Shown here: positions 1-10,590 of the stretch, piece by piece | Numbering within the stretch: position 1 is the stretch's first letter | Layout of the letters: each line of letters starts with the position of its first letter | Source of the DNA: Odontocerum albicorne | Taxonomy: Eukaryota > Arthropoda > Insecta > Trichoptera > Odontoceridae | Direction of reading: 5' to 3' | Length of the DNA: 64,000 nucleotides | Assembly: GCA_949825065.1 (NCBI GenBank) | Contig: OX463849.1 | Coordinates: 6,510,001-6,574,000 of the forward strand | The notes under the pieces: model-generated | What the model saw: the letters and a program-made list of their open reading frames with translations, nothing else | Databases searched by the model: none | Told to the model about the DNA's origin: nothing | Program-made: the position numbers and the translations under genes

Positions 1-175
1 ACCAAACTCCGTAGCACAATTGTTAAGTCGCTTATCTTCTAGCCCGGGAGCTGCGGGTGAGATTACCGTTGGGAACTGTTTTTTTTTTAATTCCCAATGT
101 TCTTTTCCCTTTCAGTCTTTGTAACATATTTCAGCTTGATCGGGAAAGATTGTCACATGGCAATAAATATGTTAA
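1..175 (+). mobile_element. tRNA-headed SINE, family B (copy at window start)
   Basis: The first ~70 bases look like a decayed tRNA head with an A-box-like stretch (GTAGCACAATTGTTAAG). They are followed by ATTACCGTTGGGAAC, a T-rich tract, and a 3' end ending GATTGTCACATGGCAATAA. That 3' end, an ATTGYC stem, an ACAT loop and a GGCAAT stem, recurs in other copies in this window (for example 63100-63290). The 5' edge may lie outside the window. Calling it a SINE is inference from the tRNA-like head plus shared tail; it is not a functional tRNA gene. Confidence 0.55.
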
Positions 176-429
176 GTAGTACTTTAAACAATGAAAAGTT
201 TATTTCAATACTTATTGTTGTTGAAGTGAAAATAAATGAAAAAAATGGATTCAAAATATCTTGATGAGGTTGAAATTAGATTGTTATAAATGTTTTAACT
301 TAATAAATAAACTTCATGGTAAAGTGGTTAAATAAGTAATAAATAAGTCTCTTAATATAAGCGAGTACGATTAACTTTCTCACCTACTTTACTTTAAATA
401 ACATACTAGAATAAAGTTTTCTATTATTC

Positions 430-847
430 TTCTCCCTGGCTCTACCCCAACTCACTGTCTGCGAAGACTATTGGGGTCAACTCTCCTCCTCCTCAGGTTG
501 TATGCTCTTCTGTCCCGGACTACGTCCCCCAGGCCGTGCCTCTGCATCAGGTTATTTTTTTGAACCACCCATGAATTCTTTGGTCTTCCTCTGGTTGTTA
601 TTCGAGGAAGATCCATGGAGATTGCCTGGTTCACAATGTGATCGGGTGCTCTGAGTCCAACATGCCTATACCATCTCAATCGCCTCTCCTCCATCTTACT
701 GTTGATGTCTGTAACACTTAGGCTTCCACGAATGCGTGAGCTTTTTATTTTGTCTCTTAGGAACACACCAGCTGACCATATCAGCATGCGCATTTCAGCA
801 GTTTCTAATTGCCTAGAGTAAGAGTTATACATCGTCCAGCATTCGGA
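430..847 (-). mobile_element. 5'-truncated LINE fragment (family a) with 14-bp target duplication
   Basis: The minus strand encodes the C-terminal part of a non-LTR endonuclease/reverse-transcriptase ORF2. Residues such as AEMRMLIWSAGV and MEERRLRWYRHVG are the typical post-RT tail, ending in LRRQ and a stop. The insertion is flanked by the direct repeat AGTTTTCTATTATT at 416-429 and 848-861, as expected from target-primed reverse transcription. There is no poly-A; the 3' end is a short CCAGGGAGA-type tail. Two related copies lie at 14025-14602 and 58234-58338. The RT catalytic domain is absent, so the copy is dead. Confidence 0.8.
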
Positions 848-861
848 TAGTTTTCTATTAT

Positions 862-1735
862 TATTATATTAATTCAGAAATAATAAATCTATTATCAATC
901 AGATTATTATAATAATTTTATTGATTATTTACCAATGAAAATATTATCAATAAATAAACACCCAATACGAATAATATGTATAACATAAAACGTATTAAAT
1001 TGATATGGCTTGGATGTGAAATTAAGGCTGATGTATTAACAATAATGAAAAAGAGCACTCATGTTTGGTTTGGGTGTGTAGAACGAATGACTGAAGAAAG
1101 ATGAACAAAACAAATATATTGTCGAATATATGAGAAATTTTTATTTTTATATTACCTATGATCATTTTTGAACTATAGCTTGTAAAATTGTTTAAAATTT
1201 ACTTAAACGTATTTTGTATGGTCCTTGAATTAACACTAAATATAATTTGACGACCTTTGTGCGCGATAAACATGTAATTAGCACTGAACTAGCGCAGAAT
1301 GACTGCATAAGTGGTCAGATCGAGGTGCTTGTGATTTGCGATGGGCTAAACACAAGGGACACATAATGTAGCTAATATTCGTACAGTGGTTTTATTTCTC
1401 AAAAGTTCTACTGGTCAACGAAGAATCACTCTTCTCTTCATCCGGCTCTTCACCAAGATTCATTGAAGTAACGCCATAATCTCCAAGGATTGAGCGACAA
1501 CCATCCACTCAATCTACAGTCTTTGTACCGGTGCTTTAAAGAGATATGGTTGGAACAAATTAGTGATGTTTTGAAAGAAAGAAATTTGAAAAGTCAGAGA
1601 AATCGTAATAGTTATATAACAAGGTATAAATGTATAGAATTTGCAAAAAATGTGTAATGCAAAATAAAAGTTTGATGCTATCTACTCTCTATCTAGCACG
1701 ATAGTGAGTCGAGGTGATTGTACGTTTTTAAAAAA
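862..1735. other. AT-rich stretch, no recognisable feature
   Basis: I see no long ORF, tandem array or familiar transposon end here. Short A/T runs and a mildly GC-richer patch near 1260-1350 are the only texture. Confidence 0.5.
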
Positions 1736-1741
1736 GAAATA

Positions 1742-1985
1742 AATAAATAAATAATAGGTTTATTGCTAGCAACATAGTATGTACAGATTATATTTGAATA
1801 ACACTTCTTAAACACATAAATTGCAGAAAATACATTAAATACAGAAGCTATCAAAATGTCTAGGCTCATCTAATAGCATCCCCTCGGCCAAGATACACCC
1901 CACCAATATAGGGCGAACCCAGCCACGGGGACACCAGATGTTTTTCAGCCTACACCCTACAATACCCTACAAATATAAGTTACAA
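1742..1985 (-). mobile_element. Dispersed retroelement 3' end (AATAAACCTAT tail family), copy 1
   Basis: Read on the minus strand, this ends in CAATAAACCTATTATTTATT. It contains a conserved block, CTGAAAAACATCTGGTGTCC, followed by a CATT(T/C)TGATAGCTTCTG segment. Related copies occur at 7283-7520, 7590-7870, 10408-10580 and 38618-38850, all in the same orientation. The shared AATAAA-bearing end suggests a LINE 3' UTR, but I see no coding sequence, so the superfamily is unassigned. Confidence 0.55.
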
Positions 1986-2420
1986 AAAAATGTATTTGAA
2001 ATAAGAGGAAGGACGAGATTTGTCGATGCATGAACACAAAATACGAAGAACTTTAATCAAATAGGGATATTCATTACAAAGTTCCGAATAAATTCTCCGA
2101 AGAGAGTACTCCGGAAATAACTTTTAAATTTAAAACTCGAGACTTGAAAAAGTGAATTAAATTAAATAGTTTTAACTATATACTTGTCTAAATGCAAAGA
2201 GGAATGGCCGTTTATAGGACGTGAAGGATTAATACTGATCTCGGGAGTTTTTCCGTTTGCAGAGAGGGATTGAACGCTTTTTCCATGCCCGCCTTTGCAG
2301 AAAAGCGAAGCGATTTTTATTAGACCAGTGAATTATTTTTATTTATTTTAACCTTTGATTTAAACATAAAAATAACTTGAACTTCTAGCACACATGATAA
2401 TTAAAAAAAATACTTTATTC
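1986..2420. other. Unassigned AT-rich sequence
   Basis: No ORF or repeat family recognised. The segment at 2200-2320 is slightly less AT-rich (TGATCTCGGGAGTTTTTCCG and onward) but shows no motif I can name. Confidence 0.4.
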
Positions 2421-2424
2421 ATAA

Positions 2425-3000
2425 TACATCACATCACGCCATTTTATTGTCGGGGTAGGCATAGAGGATAGATCGTCAGACTTTCTTATCTTGTTACACA
2501 TAGTTCGCCTTTTCCACATCTATACGTCTTCTCATACAACTTTTACGACTCCTCTAACTATCTACGCTTCCTTCTTTCAGAATAATATACAGTTGATCTA
2601 ACCATACTTTACTAAGCCTTCCTTTCACTCAAATTTCCACTATATATAATATATGCTTTGTTGGTCTTCCTTCATTCATTAATTTTAAATGCCAAAACAA
2701 TCTCAGCGTGCTCTTCCTTATCTTTCTTAACAAATCTGGCTTAAATTTACATTCATCCCCTTTTCTATCATACATTGTCACTCCATGTATTCTTCTCGAT
2801 ATACGCATTTCTGCAGCATTTATTTGGATCCAATCAGTATTTTTCCATATCTACGTTTCACTCCCATGCATCACAGTTGGCACCATAATACTATTGTGGC
2901 TTACCTTCCTAACAGATTTTGATACTATCTGGTTCAAGTATATATGTTTTAGTGCCTCAATGACTCTGTTCCCTTTTGTTACCCTTGATCCCTCTTAATT
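2425..3000 (-). pseudogene. Degenerate LINE ORF2 C-terminus (family b)
   Basis: The minus strand translates, with one stop, to a post-RT tail: PTVMHGSET*IWKNTDW, then AAEMRISRRIHGVTMYDRK. Downstream, after frameshifts, come segments resembling the usual R-L-x-W-x-H tail and a terminal GGCGTGATGT-type 3' end at 2430. Similar minus-strand tails are at 15800-16080 and 53970-54230. It is 5'-truncated and mutated, so no function is expected. Assignment to non-LTR retrotransposons is firm from the motif order; the clade is uncertain. Confidence 0.65.
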
Positions 3001-3053
3001 CTTCCATCGTTTCAGAAAATAGCACCCAAAAGAATTATTCTCCTTTTTTTTTA

Positions 3054-3212
3054 AATAATACATATGACCGAAGTCATGGGTATCCTTATGCCATCGAACA
3101 CTAGGCGGAAAAAGTGTCTGTGTCGTTTTAGGAGAGTAGCACAGCGCGGGGTTCGAACAGACGACCTTCCGCACGGAAGTCCAGTGCGTTACCGCGCGAC
3201 CACGCACTTATA
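3054..3212 (-). mobile_element. SINE family A, tRNA head and middle only
   Basis: The minus strand begins GTGCGTGGTCGCGCGGTAAC (A-box-like), then has a B box GTTCGAACCCC about 45 nt later. The family-specific middle follows: GTGCTACTC, TTTTTCCGCCTAGT and ATAAGGATACC. The same order of blocks is seen at 24453-24780 and 26093-26460. This copy lacks the CCGGTGTGCTCCGAT and GACTACGAGG 3' modules. It is a RNA polymerase III-type retroposon, not a functional tRNA. Confidence 0.75.
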
Positions 3213-3219
3213 TTCTTGC

Positions 3220-3980
3220 TCGAATCTTTCATTATTCCCCCATATATCGCTTTTAATTTAACACTTTTCTTTCACCATTATCTTCGCATCTTTCATACAA
3301 TTTACTGATCAAACTCTGCAATTCAGCTTTACGAGTTTTTTAATCCGAACTCTGTTGCCTCGTTGGTATTACCTGTCTTCGGGTTATTAAACTTATTACA
3401 GATTCGATTCCCGTGGTACCAAGACTTTCCAAAACATGTTCTAGTCTGTTTTTTACAACAGGTTTATTTAAAACCTTTTTAGTTGGTTGAAATGGATTTT
3501 CATATTCAGTATAATACAAAACATCATAAAACGTCTTCAGAAAATTATTGATTTCAATAAAAAAAGGTGTTTTTATTCAAATACCGACTAAATAGTATTA
3601 AAAATGAACATCATATTATAGTGACAATCTATGTTATTTAAACCCACCATAAAGATATTAAAAAAGAATTGAGTCGAAACTAGGCTGAAACTTTTTTTAA
3701 ATTATCTGGTTATCTGTAGGATGGAACACATAACCCTCAGGCTGGGAGACAAACGTTTTATCGCCTATGGTAATGAGGTTTTATATAACTTTGTTCTCTA
3801 CTTAATTATTTTTAACCTGCTTTTTAGGGATGTTTTTGAGTCGTTTTGATTTTTGTTTGTTATAAAGCTTAGACCTTTTATCATGTTTCATTATATAATA
3901 AGTGTATAGTTATATAACAAATATATGAATTAACCGGTTTATATTCAGAAGAATAAAAAAAATCTATTTTGGGAAATCTC
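3220..3980. other. AT-rich stretch, no recognisable feature
   Basis: No ORF above background and no tandem repetition. Part of 3330-3480 has tRNA-like words (CCTCGTTGGTATTACCTG) with a possible B box CGATTCCCG at 3405, perhaps a decayed SINE head, but the evidence is thin. Confidence 0.35.
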
Positions 3981-3984
3981 TAGT

Positions 3985-4165
3985 ATTCTCCATAGCGCTT
4001 GATAGAATGGGACCATGGATGATAAGAAATAATGCAATAAACATTATGGATGCCTTCGAGGCGTGGTGTTTGAGGCAAATGCTGCGTGTCCCATGAACCA
4101 CAGGCACTAACGTCTTTATTCTTCAAGAATTAGCGATTACCGAAAGGCTTTAAAAAATTTACTTG
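3985..4165 (+). pseudogene. LINE ORF2 tail fragment (family c)
   Basis: Plus-strand translation gives MDAFEAWCLRQMLRVP, a stop, then TNVFILQELAITERL. This is the conserved 'W-C-x-R-x-M-L-R-I/V-P ... N-x-x-I-L-x-E-L' block that follows the RT domain in one group of LINEs. The same block occurs at 54926-55306 (minus), and family members are at 40850-41320 and 61305-61560. Very short, with an in-frame stop; dead. Confidence 0.6.
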
Positions 4166-4224
4166 AAAACTGCCCTAACACACTTTATTTATTTTATTTA
4201 ACACTTCATTGCAAAAACAATCTT

Positions 4225-4310
4225 GCGGTATTTTTGCCCGATAGAAATCTCTTCCAACCAACCAGACAAAAGTAAATAAAGCAAGTTTCATGATCGCAAA
4301 AAATGTTCAT
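4225..4310 (-). mobile_element. SINE family B 3' fragment
   Basis: The minus strand reads CTGGTTGGTTGGAAGAGAT followed by a diverged stem-loop (TTTCTATCGGGCAAA). This is the 3' module of the family B SINEs. Only the tail is recognisable. Confidence 0.45.
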
Positions 4311-4389
4311 TCATCTTTATGAAATTTATGTACTTAAATGATATGTACATATTAAAGTAAAAGTGAGATATTATCAATCAAATGAAAAG

Positions 4390-4690
4390 GAAAGAATGGG
4401 GAAAGGAAAGAAAAATCAGGAAAGAATCACGTTATATTACTGTCTAGAAACTTAACGTTTTTCAGTCGCTTCCTAAAGTATGCCAATGAGGGAGTGAGTC
4501 TAACATTGGTTTGTATATCTGGTTCCAGAGTCTCACTGCATGGACAGTACAGGACGACGTAAAAAAACTGGATGAACTGGAAAGGCCAACAATCAATATG
4601 TGTCTGAAACGTAGTGCAAATCCATGATCGAAAAGACGCTTAAAATTTTCAACGAGATAAGAGGGACTTAACATATGTTACCAGAAATAA
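4390..4690 (-). pseudogene. LINE ORF2 C-terminal fragment (family d)
   Basis: The minus strand encodes HAVRLWNQIY, a frameshift, then LTPSLAYFRKRLK. This resembles the 'A-x-R-L-W-N-x-I/L ... S-L-x-x-F-K/R-x-x-L-K' C-terminus common to many jockey- and CR1-type ORF2 proteins. There is no RT motif and a frame break is present. LINE origin is a reasonable inference; the clade is open. Confidence 0.55.
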
Positions 4691-4814
4691 TAACTTAAGT
4701 CTTGAAAAGCTGTTAATCACCCGTTGAGGGAAAACGAGCAAGACGAAGTTTTCTTACAAAATGAACGGACCTAATAAAATAGTTAGTAAAATACTCTTTT
4801 TACGGTACATTTAA

Positions 4815-7118
4815 CATGCCCCAGGATTGGGAAGGATGGATATACTATAAATGGTGCACTAAATTGCAGACATAACAAAGGGCTACGATGCTTAGCATTG
4901 AGCATTAAATGAAAGAGAAGTATGATTTAGTGACCTAATTGTAACATCTTGAAAACATGACCCAGGATTGGGAAGGATGGATATAAATGGTGACCTGCCC
5001 AGGATTAACATGACCCAGGATTGGGAAGGATAGATATAAATGGTGACCAGACCCAGGATTAACATGACCCAGGATTGGGAAGGATGGATATAAATGGTGA
5101 CCTGACCCAGGATTAACATGACCCAGGATTGGGAAGGATGGATATAAATGGTGACCAGACCCAGGATTAACATGACCCAGGATTGTGAAGGATAGATATA
5201 AATGGTGACCAGACCCAGGATTAACATGACCCAGGATTGGGAAGGATGGATATAAATGGTGACCTGACCCAGGATTAACATGACCCAGGATTGGGAAGGA
5301 TGGATATAAATGGTGACCTGGCCCAGGATTAAAATGACCCAGGATTGGGAAGGATGGATATAAATGGTGCACTAAATTGCAGACATACCAAAGGGCTACG
5401 ATGCTTAGCATTGAGCATTAAATGAAAGAGAAGTATGATTTAGTGACCTAATTGGAACATCTTGAAAACATGACCCAGGATTGTGAAGGATGGATATAAA
5501 TGGTGACCTGGCCCAGGATTAACATGACCCAGGATTGGGAAGGATGGATATAAATGGTGACCTGACCCAGGATTAACATGACCCAGGATTATGAAGGATG
5601 AATATAAATGGTGACCAGACCCAGGATTAACATGACCCAGGATTGGGAAGGATGGATATAAATAGTGACCTGACCCAGGATTAACATGACCCAGGATTGA
5701 GAAGGATGCATATAAATGGTGACCAGACCCAGGATTAACATGACCCAGGATTGGGAAGGATGGATATAAATGGTGACCTGACCCAGGATTAACATGACCC
5801 AGGATTGGGAAGGATGGATATAAATGGTGACCTGATCCAGGATTAACATGACCCAGGATTGGGTAGGATGGATATAAATGGTGCACTAAATTGCAGACAT
5901 AACAAAGGGCTACGATGCTTAGCATTGAGCATTAAATGAAAGAGAAGTATGATTTAGTGACCTAATTGGAACATCTTGAAAACATGACCCAGGATTGGGA
6001 AGGATGGATATAAATGGTGACCAGACCCAGGATTAACATGACCCAGGATTGGGAAGGATGAATATAAATGGTGACCAGACCCAGGATTAACATGACCCAG
6101 GATTGGGAAGGATGGATATAAATGGTGACCAGACCCAGGATTAACATGACCCAGGATTGGGAAGGATGGATATAAATGGTGACCTGACCCAGGATTAACA
6201 TGACCCAGGATTGAGAAGGATGCATATAAATGGTGACCAGACCCAGGATTAACATGACCCAGGATTGGGAAGGATGGATATAAATGGTGACCTGACCCAG
6301 GATTAACATGACCCAGGATTGGGAAGGATGGATATAAATGGTGACCAGACCCAGGATTAACATGACCCAGGATTGGGAAGGATGAATATAAATGGTGACC
6401 AGACCCAGGATTAACATGACCCAGGATTGGGAAGGATGGATATAAATGGTGACCTGACCCAGGATTAACATGACCCAGGATTGAGAAGGATGCATATAAA
6501 TGGTGACCAGACCCAGGATTAACATGACCCAGGATTGGGAAGGATGGATATAAATGGTGACCTGACCCAGGATTAACATGACCCAGGATTGGGAAGGATG
6601 GATATAAATGGTGACCTGATCCAGGATTAACATGACCCAGGATTGGGTAGGATGGATATAAATGGTGCACTAAATTGCAGACATAACAAAGGGCTACGAT
6701 GCTTAGCATTGAGCATTAAATGAAAGAGAAGTATGATTTAGTGACCTAATTGGAACATCTTGAAAACATGACCCAGGATTGTGAAGGATGGATATAAATG
6801 GTGACCTGACCCAGGATTAACATGACCCAGGATTGGGAAGGATGGATATAAATGGTGACCTGACCCAGGATTAACATGACCCAGGATTGGGAAGGATGGA
6901 TATAAATGGTGACCAGACCCAGGATTAACATGACCCAGGATTGGGAAGGATGGATATAAATGGTGACCTGACCCAGGATTAACATGACCCAGGATTGGGA
7001 AGAATGGATATAAATGGTGCACTAAATTGCAGACATAACAAAGGGCTACGATGCTTAGCATTGAGCATTAAATAAAAGAGAAGTATGATTTAGTGACCTA
7101 ATTGGAATATCTTGAAAA
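4815..7118. repeat. 54-bp satellite with higher-order blocks and ~100-bp spacers
   Basis: The basic unit is 54 bp (GACCCAGGATTGGGAAGGAT, then ATATAAATGGTGACC and a second CCAGGATTAACAT). Five copies of a spacer starting GTGCACTAAATTGCAGAC occur at about 4854, 5367, 5881, 6665 and 7017. The intervals are 513, 514, 784 and 352 bp. 784 minus 514 is 5x54 and 514 minus 352 is 3x54, so blocks differ by whole units. The third block's extra 270 bp is an internal duplication of five variant units. Because 54 is a multiple of 3, two minus-strand frames stay open; each block has its own ATG in the spacer and its own stop. I regard these frames as by-products. Confidence 0.9.
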
Positions 7119-7282
7119 GCGTTGACAATTTTTTGTTATATGAGCTAATTTATTCTTTTTAATTTATTTTAATGACTTGACAAATCTCCTAAATTACCAA
7201 AAGCATTGTTTTTATATAATTACTTTTACACTATATCAAATTGACACTATACCAAGAGAAAATTACTAATTACCCAAATTGA

Positions 7283-7520
7283 ATAAATTAATAAATATAG
7301 GTTTATTGATAGCAACATAGTTTGTATATAATAAATTTAAATATACTTCAAGAACACATAAATTACAGAGAATACATTAAAGACAGAAGCTATCAAAAGT
7401 TTTGGGTTCATTTGATAACATCCCCTGGCCAAGATACACCGCACCAATAAAGAGCGAGCCCAGTCACGGGGACACCAGATGTTTTTCAGCCCACACCCTT
7501 GCACATGTAGAATAAGAAGA
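7283..7520 (-). mobile_element. AATAAACCTAT-tail retroelement 3' end, copy 2
   Basis: Same layout as 1742-1985: the plus strand starts ATATAGGTTTATTGATAGCA, then ACACATAAATTACAGAGAAT, then GGACACCAGATGTTTTTCAG. Orientation matches copy 1. It abuts a second, more diverged copy (7590-7870), giving a local direct pair. Confidence 0.6.
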
Positions 7521-7589
7521 GAAAAAAAAAACACAGAAAATAAATGGATGCTATAAAAATAAACAAATCCACAAATACCAACTCAGATC

Positions 7590-7870
7590 AATTCAAACAA
7601 ACAAATAAAGATTCCTTGACAGCAAAACAATGTGTACATATGTTATATAATGTATTGTAAATTCCTTCCGAGTATCGCACACATAACTCATAGTAAACTG
7701 CAGAAAATACATTTAAGAGAGAATACATTAAAAGGTCCGGGCTCATCCCACAAACATTCCCCCGGCCGAGATACACCCCACTAATGTAGAACGAGTCTGA
7801 CCGCAAGGACATCGGGGGGCTTTCAGCCCACACCCCCGTATATCTAGACTAAAAAAATATATATACGAGT
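7590..7870 (-). mobile_element. AATAAACCTAT-tail retroelement 3' end, diverged copy 3
   Basis: Recognised by GCAGAAAATACATTTAAG, GGCTCATC and CGGCCGAGATACACCCCAC, matching the core of copies 1 and 2. The AATAAACC end itself is eroded. No coding potential seen. Confidence 0.5.
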
Positions 7871-8069
7871 ATATGGCAGAAAACCAAATAAAAAGAAAAC
7901 CCATGAAAAAGTTGAATTGACACTATACCAAGGGAAACTTACTTACAGCTTATTGGAGTAAACAAATTATAATATTACCATTCCCAATTAACAACATATC
8001 ATGGGGAAATTACTTATATCCTATAGTGATAAATATGCATTACTTTTACCATGACAAAATTTTAACGCA

Positions 8070-8708
8070 TTAACCCTTCCCTTACGGTGATAAAAATAAT
8101 ACGCGTGTTACGGTGTTGGGTAGTGAGCACGCAATAAAAAATTTGCGATTTTAAATCGGAAAAATAAGAACATTCATAGAAAATCCCCTTAATTAATTAT
8201 AATTGAAGTTAAAAATTATAATAATTGAGATTTATTTGCTGAAAACATTCAAAAACCATTTGAAAACATTAAAAAACGCTCACGGAACGGGCGTACGTCT
8301 AACCTATTTGCAAGTCTAGAGGCAACTAGTGGCGCGGAACGTCAGTCGCATACCCCGGCGCATACGCCTTTGCTTGCGACGTTGAGAAAATTCAGTTCCT
8401 CGCAATTCAGTCTAGTATGCAAGAGTGAGATGCGAATATAGTGTCGCGCTTCCCGCATACTATTCACCTATCGTCAAGACGAGGCACTCGCCGCGTTTAA
8501 ATGCGAATTTGTTTTCGATCTTTACAAAACACCTCGATGTAGTCGATAAATTCTGATTATTATTAATATTATTTTTTAAATCAATGCGTAAATATATTAT
8601 GGAGGAATACCTAAAATCTTAACCTTGTATTTATTATATTTATAGAGATATTGATGGTTATTAGAAGCAACGTGTAGAAGATACCCAACACAGGGAAGGA
8701 AAGGTTAA
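8070..8708 (+). mobile_element. TTAA-flanked miniature element (piggyBac-like), copy 1
   Basis: The element proper is 8074-8704, flanked on both sides by TTAA (8070-8073 and 8705-8708). It has short inverted ends, CCCTTCCCTTACGG on the left and CAGGGAAGGAAAGG on the right. The centre (about 8280-8500) is CpG-rich compared with its AT-rich surroundings. There is no transposase. An inverted relative lies at 13499-14710, a diverged one at 62039-62674 and a terminal fragment at 23240-23397. A TTAA target duplication is the hallmark of piggyBac-type transposition; the superfamily is inferred from target and ends only. Confidence 0.75.
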
Positions 8709-8709
8709 G

Positions 8710-9580
8710 GGAAAATTACTCATATCTAATTACATAGGGTAATCATGTATTATTTATACTTTTACCAAATTAACACCACATAATCAACATGTATGTACTC
8801 GTATATCTTGTACTGTGACTAAATTAACAAAATTTTAAGAGAATGTCACTTATGACCAAGCAATTAGGATAAACATTTTCTACTTTATCATTACAAATTT
8901 ATCACCAAATCAATAGAAAATTACTTATATCCAATGATAATAAACATTCCATAAGAAAAAAGTTATTCAGATACTTATTGGTTGCTCATTTTTGTATTGG
9001 GGAAGATGCTGCCTAATGAGGCTAATAAACCAACACAGGCTGTTTGCGCAAAACGTATTTGGTCTCCAGCGATATCAATTCTTTGAGCTTAGTCCTTAAA
9101 TTTATTTTTAACTACAAATTATAGAATATTTATGTTTAAAAGTTAGTTAACCCTAGGGTTATCAGGAGCATATTTATTTAGATACATTTTAAGTAATCTA
9201 AATATACTAATAAATAAAAATCTCACTACGAAAATTAACATGATGTTATTCGAAATATTTTTTTTTAATTCAAAATAATTTGGATACCCCTGCCAACTCA
9301 TAGGATTTGCCATTTAACATTCTTAGAATTGTTACCTGCAGGATCTTTCTCCATAGTATAATTTTCAGAACCCATTAGAAACATGTCTGGTGAGATAGTT
9401 ATTCACTACAAAGATCTTATTGTCATCACAATAGTAGTGTTCCAATATTGCACAAAAATGGTGTACATCATGTGTACGTAATATTGAAAGGAGATTTTGC
9501 TCTCTGAATGGTACTTATTAACTGTCCTTTAATAAATTTGTTAGTTCTTTTGGAGATTTCATGAAGTTTTTGGTTTTGTT
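8710..9580. other. AT-rich sequence without recognised features
   Basis: Short words such as ACCAAATTAACACC and AAATTACTTATATCC recur loosely between 7910 and 8940, which suggests an old degenerate repeat. No period is clear by eye. No ORF of note. Confidence 0.4.
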
Positions 9581-9588
9581 ACAAACCG

Positions 9589-9996
9589 TATGTTTAGATT
9601 GAAGATTAGGGTGATATTTTATCTTTTAGGCTAATGCAAAATTTTGTCGTTTTGGTCCACTATTAAAACTCTACATAAATCTACATAAATTGTGTCGTGA
9701 AAGAATTGTTTTCAAACGTTGTTTCTTTGTATGTTTAGATTGAAGAATAGGGTGATATTTTATCTTTTAGGCTAATGCAAAATTTTGTCGTTTTGGTCCA
9801 CTATTAAAAATCTACATAAATTGTGTCGCAAAAGAATTGTTTTCAAGCGTTGTTTCTTTGTATGTTTAGATTGAAGAATAGGGTGATATTTTATCTTTTA
9901 GGCTAATGCAAAATTTTGTCGTTTTGGTCCACTATTAATAATCTATAATACATAAATTGTGTCGTGAAAGAATTGTTTTCAAGCGTTGTTTCTTTG
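9589..9996. repeat. Three tandem copies of a ~131-141 bp unit
   Basis: Copies begin with TATGTTTAGATTGAAG at about 9589, 9730 and 9861. Each carries GGTGATATTTTATCTTTTAG, GTCGTTTTGGTCCACTATTA and AAGAATTGTTTTCAA. The first unit is longer through a partial internal repeat (CTACATAAATCTACATAAA). Near-identity implies a recent origin. Confidence 0.85.
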
Positions 9997-10044
9997 TATT
10001 TATTTTTTTTAATGAGATGTCCCTTTTGTATTTTTCGATTCTGT

Positions 10045-10290
10045 ATCTAACAAATTTTAAGTCAGAGAAGGGCATAACTTTGAGATTGGTTTGGTCTTCA
10101 TCGAACAAATCAATTGTCCTGAATCAATCCGATAGGGCAGGGTATCATGACAGAGCTTTTGTTCGTGCTTGTCCTGTATCCTGAAATGATTTAAATTTAA
10201 GTATTATATAAAATGAGTGATGTATGCAGCTTCAGAAAACACTTGGAAAAAGCTCTTTTTGGAAGGTCTTATGAACATTTCTAATAATAA
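10045..10290 (+). pseudogene. LINE ORF2 C-terminal fragment
   Basis: Plus-strand translation: TLRLVWSSSNKSIVLNQSD, then AGYHDRAFVRACPVS and a stop, then a later QKTLGKSSFW-like stretch. The '(Y/H)DRAF-(V/A)R-x-x-x-x-W-N'-type segment followed by a basic helix is the usual end of several LINE ORF2 proteins. It lies directly downstream of the triplicated unit. No catalytic motif is present. Confidence 0.4.
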
Positions 10291-10317
10291 ATGAGGATTG
10301 CATACATATATCATGAA

Positions 10318-10372
10318 GTTTATGACCCCACAGTAACGCACTTGACTTCCGTGCAAAAGATCACTAAATATG
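10318..10372 (+). mobile_element. SINE family A tRNA-head remnant
   Basis: ACCCCACAGTAACGCACTTG followed by ACTTCCGTGCAAAAG matches the A-box side of the family A SINEs (compare 26104-26140). The B box and everything downstream are missing. Confidence 0.45.
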
Positions 10373-10407
10373 ATTATATCACGTATAGGAAGATTTACAA
10401 AGGTTTA

Positions 10408-10580
10408 AATATAAATATAGGTTTATTGATAGCAAAATAGTATGTACCATAAATATAAAAATACATTCCTCACATATATGTCAAGATAAATAGCAAAAAA
10501 TACATTTAAGGGAGAAGGTTTCAAAATGTATTGGCTCATCTCATAACATCACAACATCACAATCTATATATTTTTTTCAG
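10408..10580 (-). mobile_element. AATAAACCTAT-tail retroelement 3' end, partial copy 4
   Basis: It starts AATATAGGTTTATTGATAGC as in copies 1 and 2, then diverges after GGCTCATCTCATAACATC. It is interrupted on its right by the mariner derivative at 10591. Confidence 0.55.
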
Positions 10581-10590
10581 TTTCTTTGTA

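Noticed and set aside
5954..6709. 251-codon minus-strand frame with 18-residue repeats, possible repetitive protein gene
   Set aside because: It lies entirely in the 54-bp satellite, a second overlapping frame is equally open, and the openness follows from the unit length being divisible by 3.
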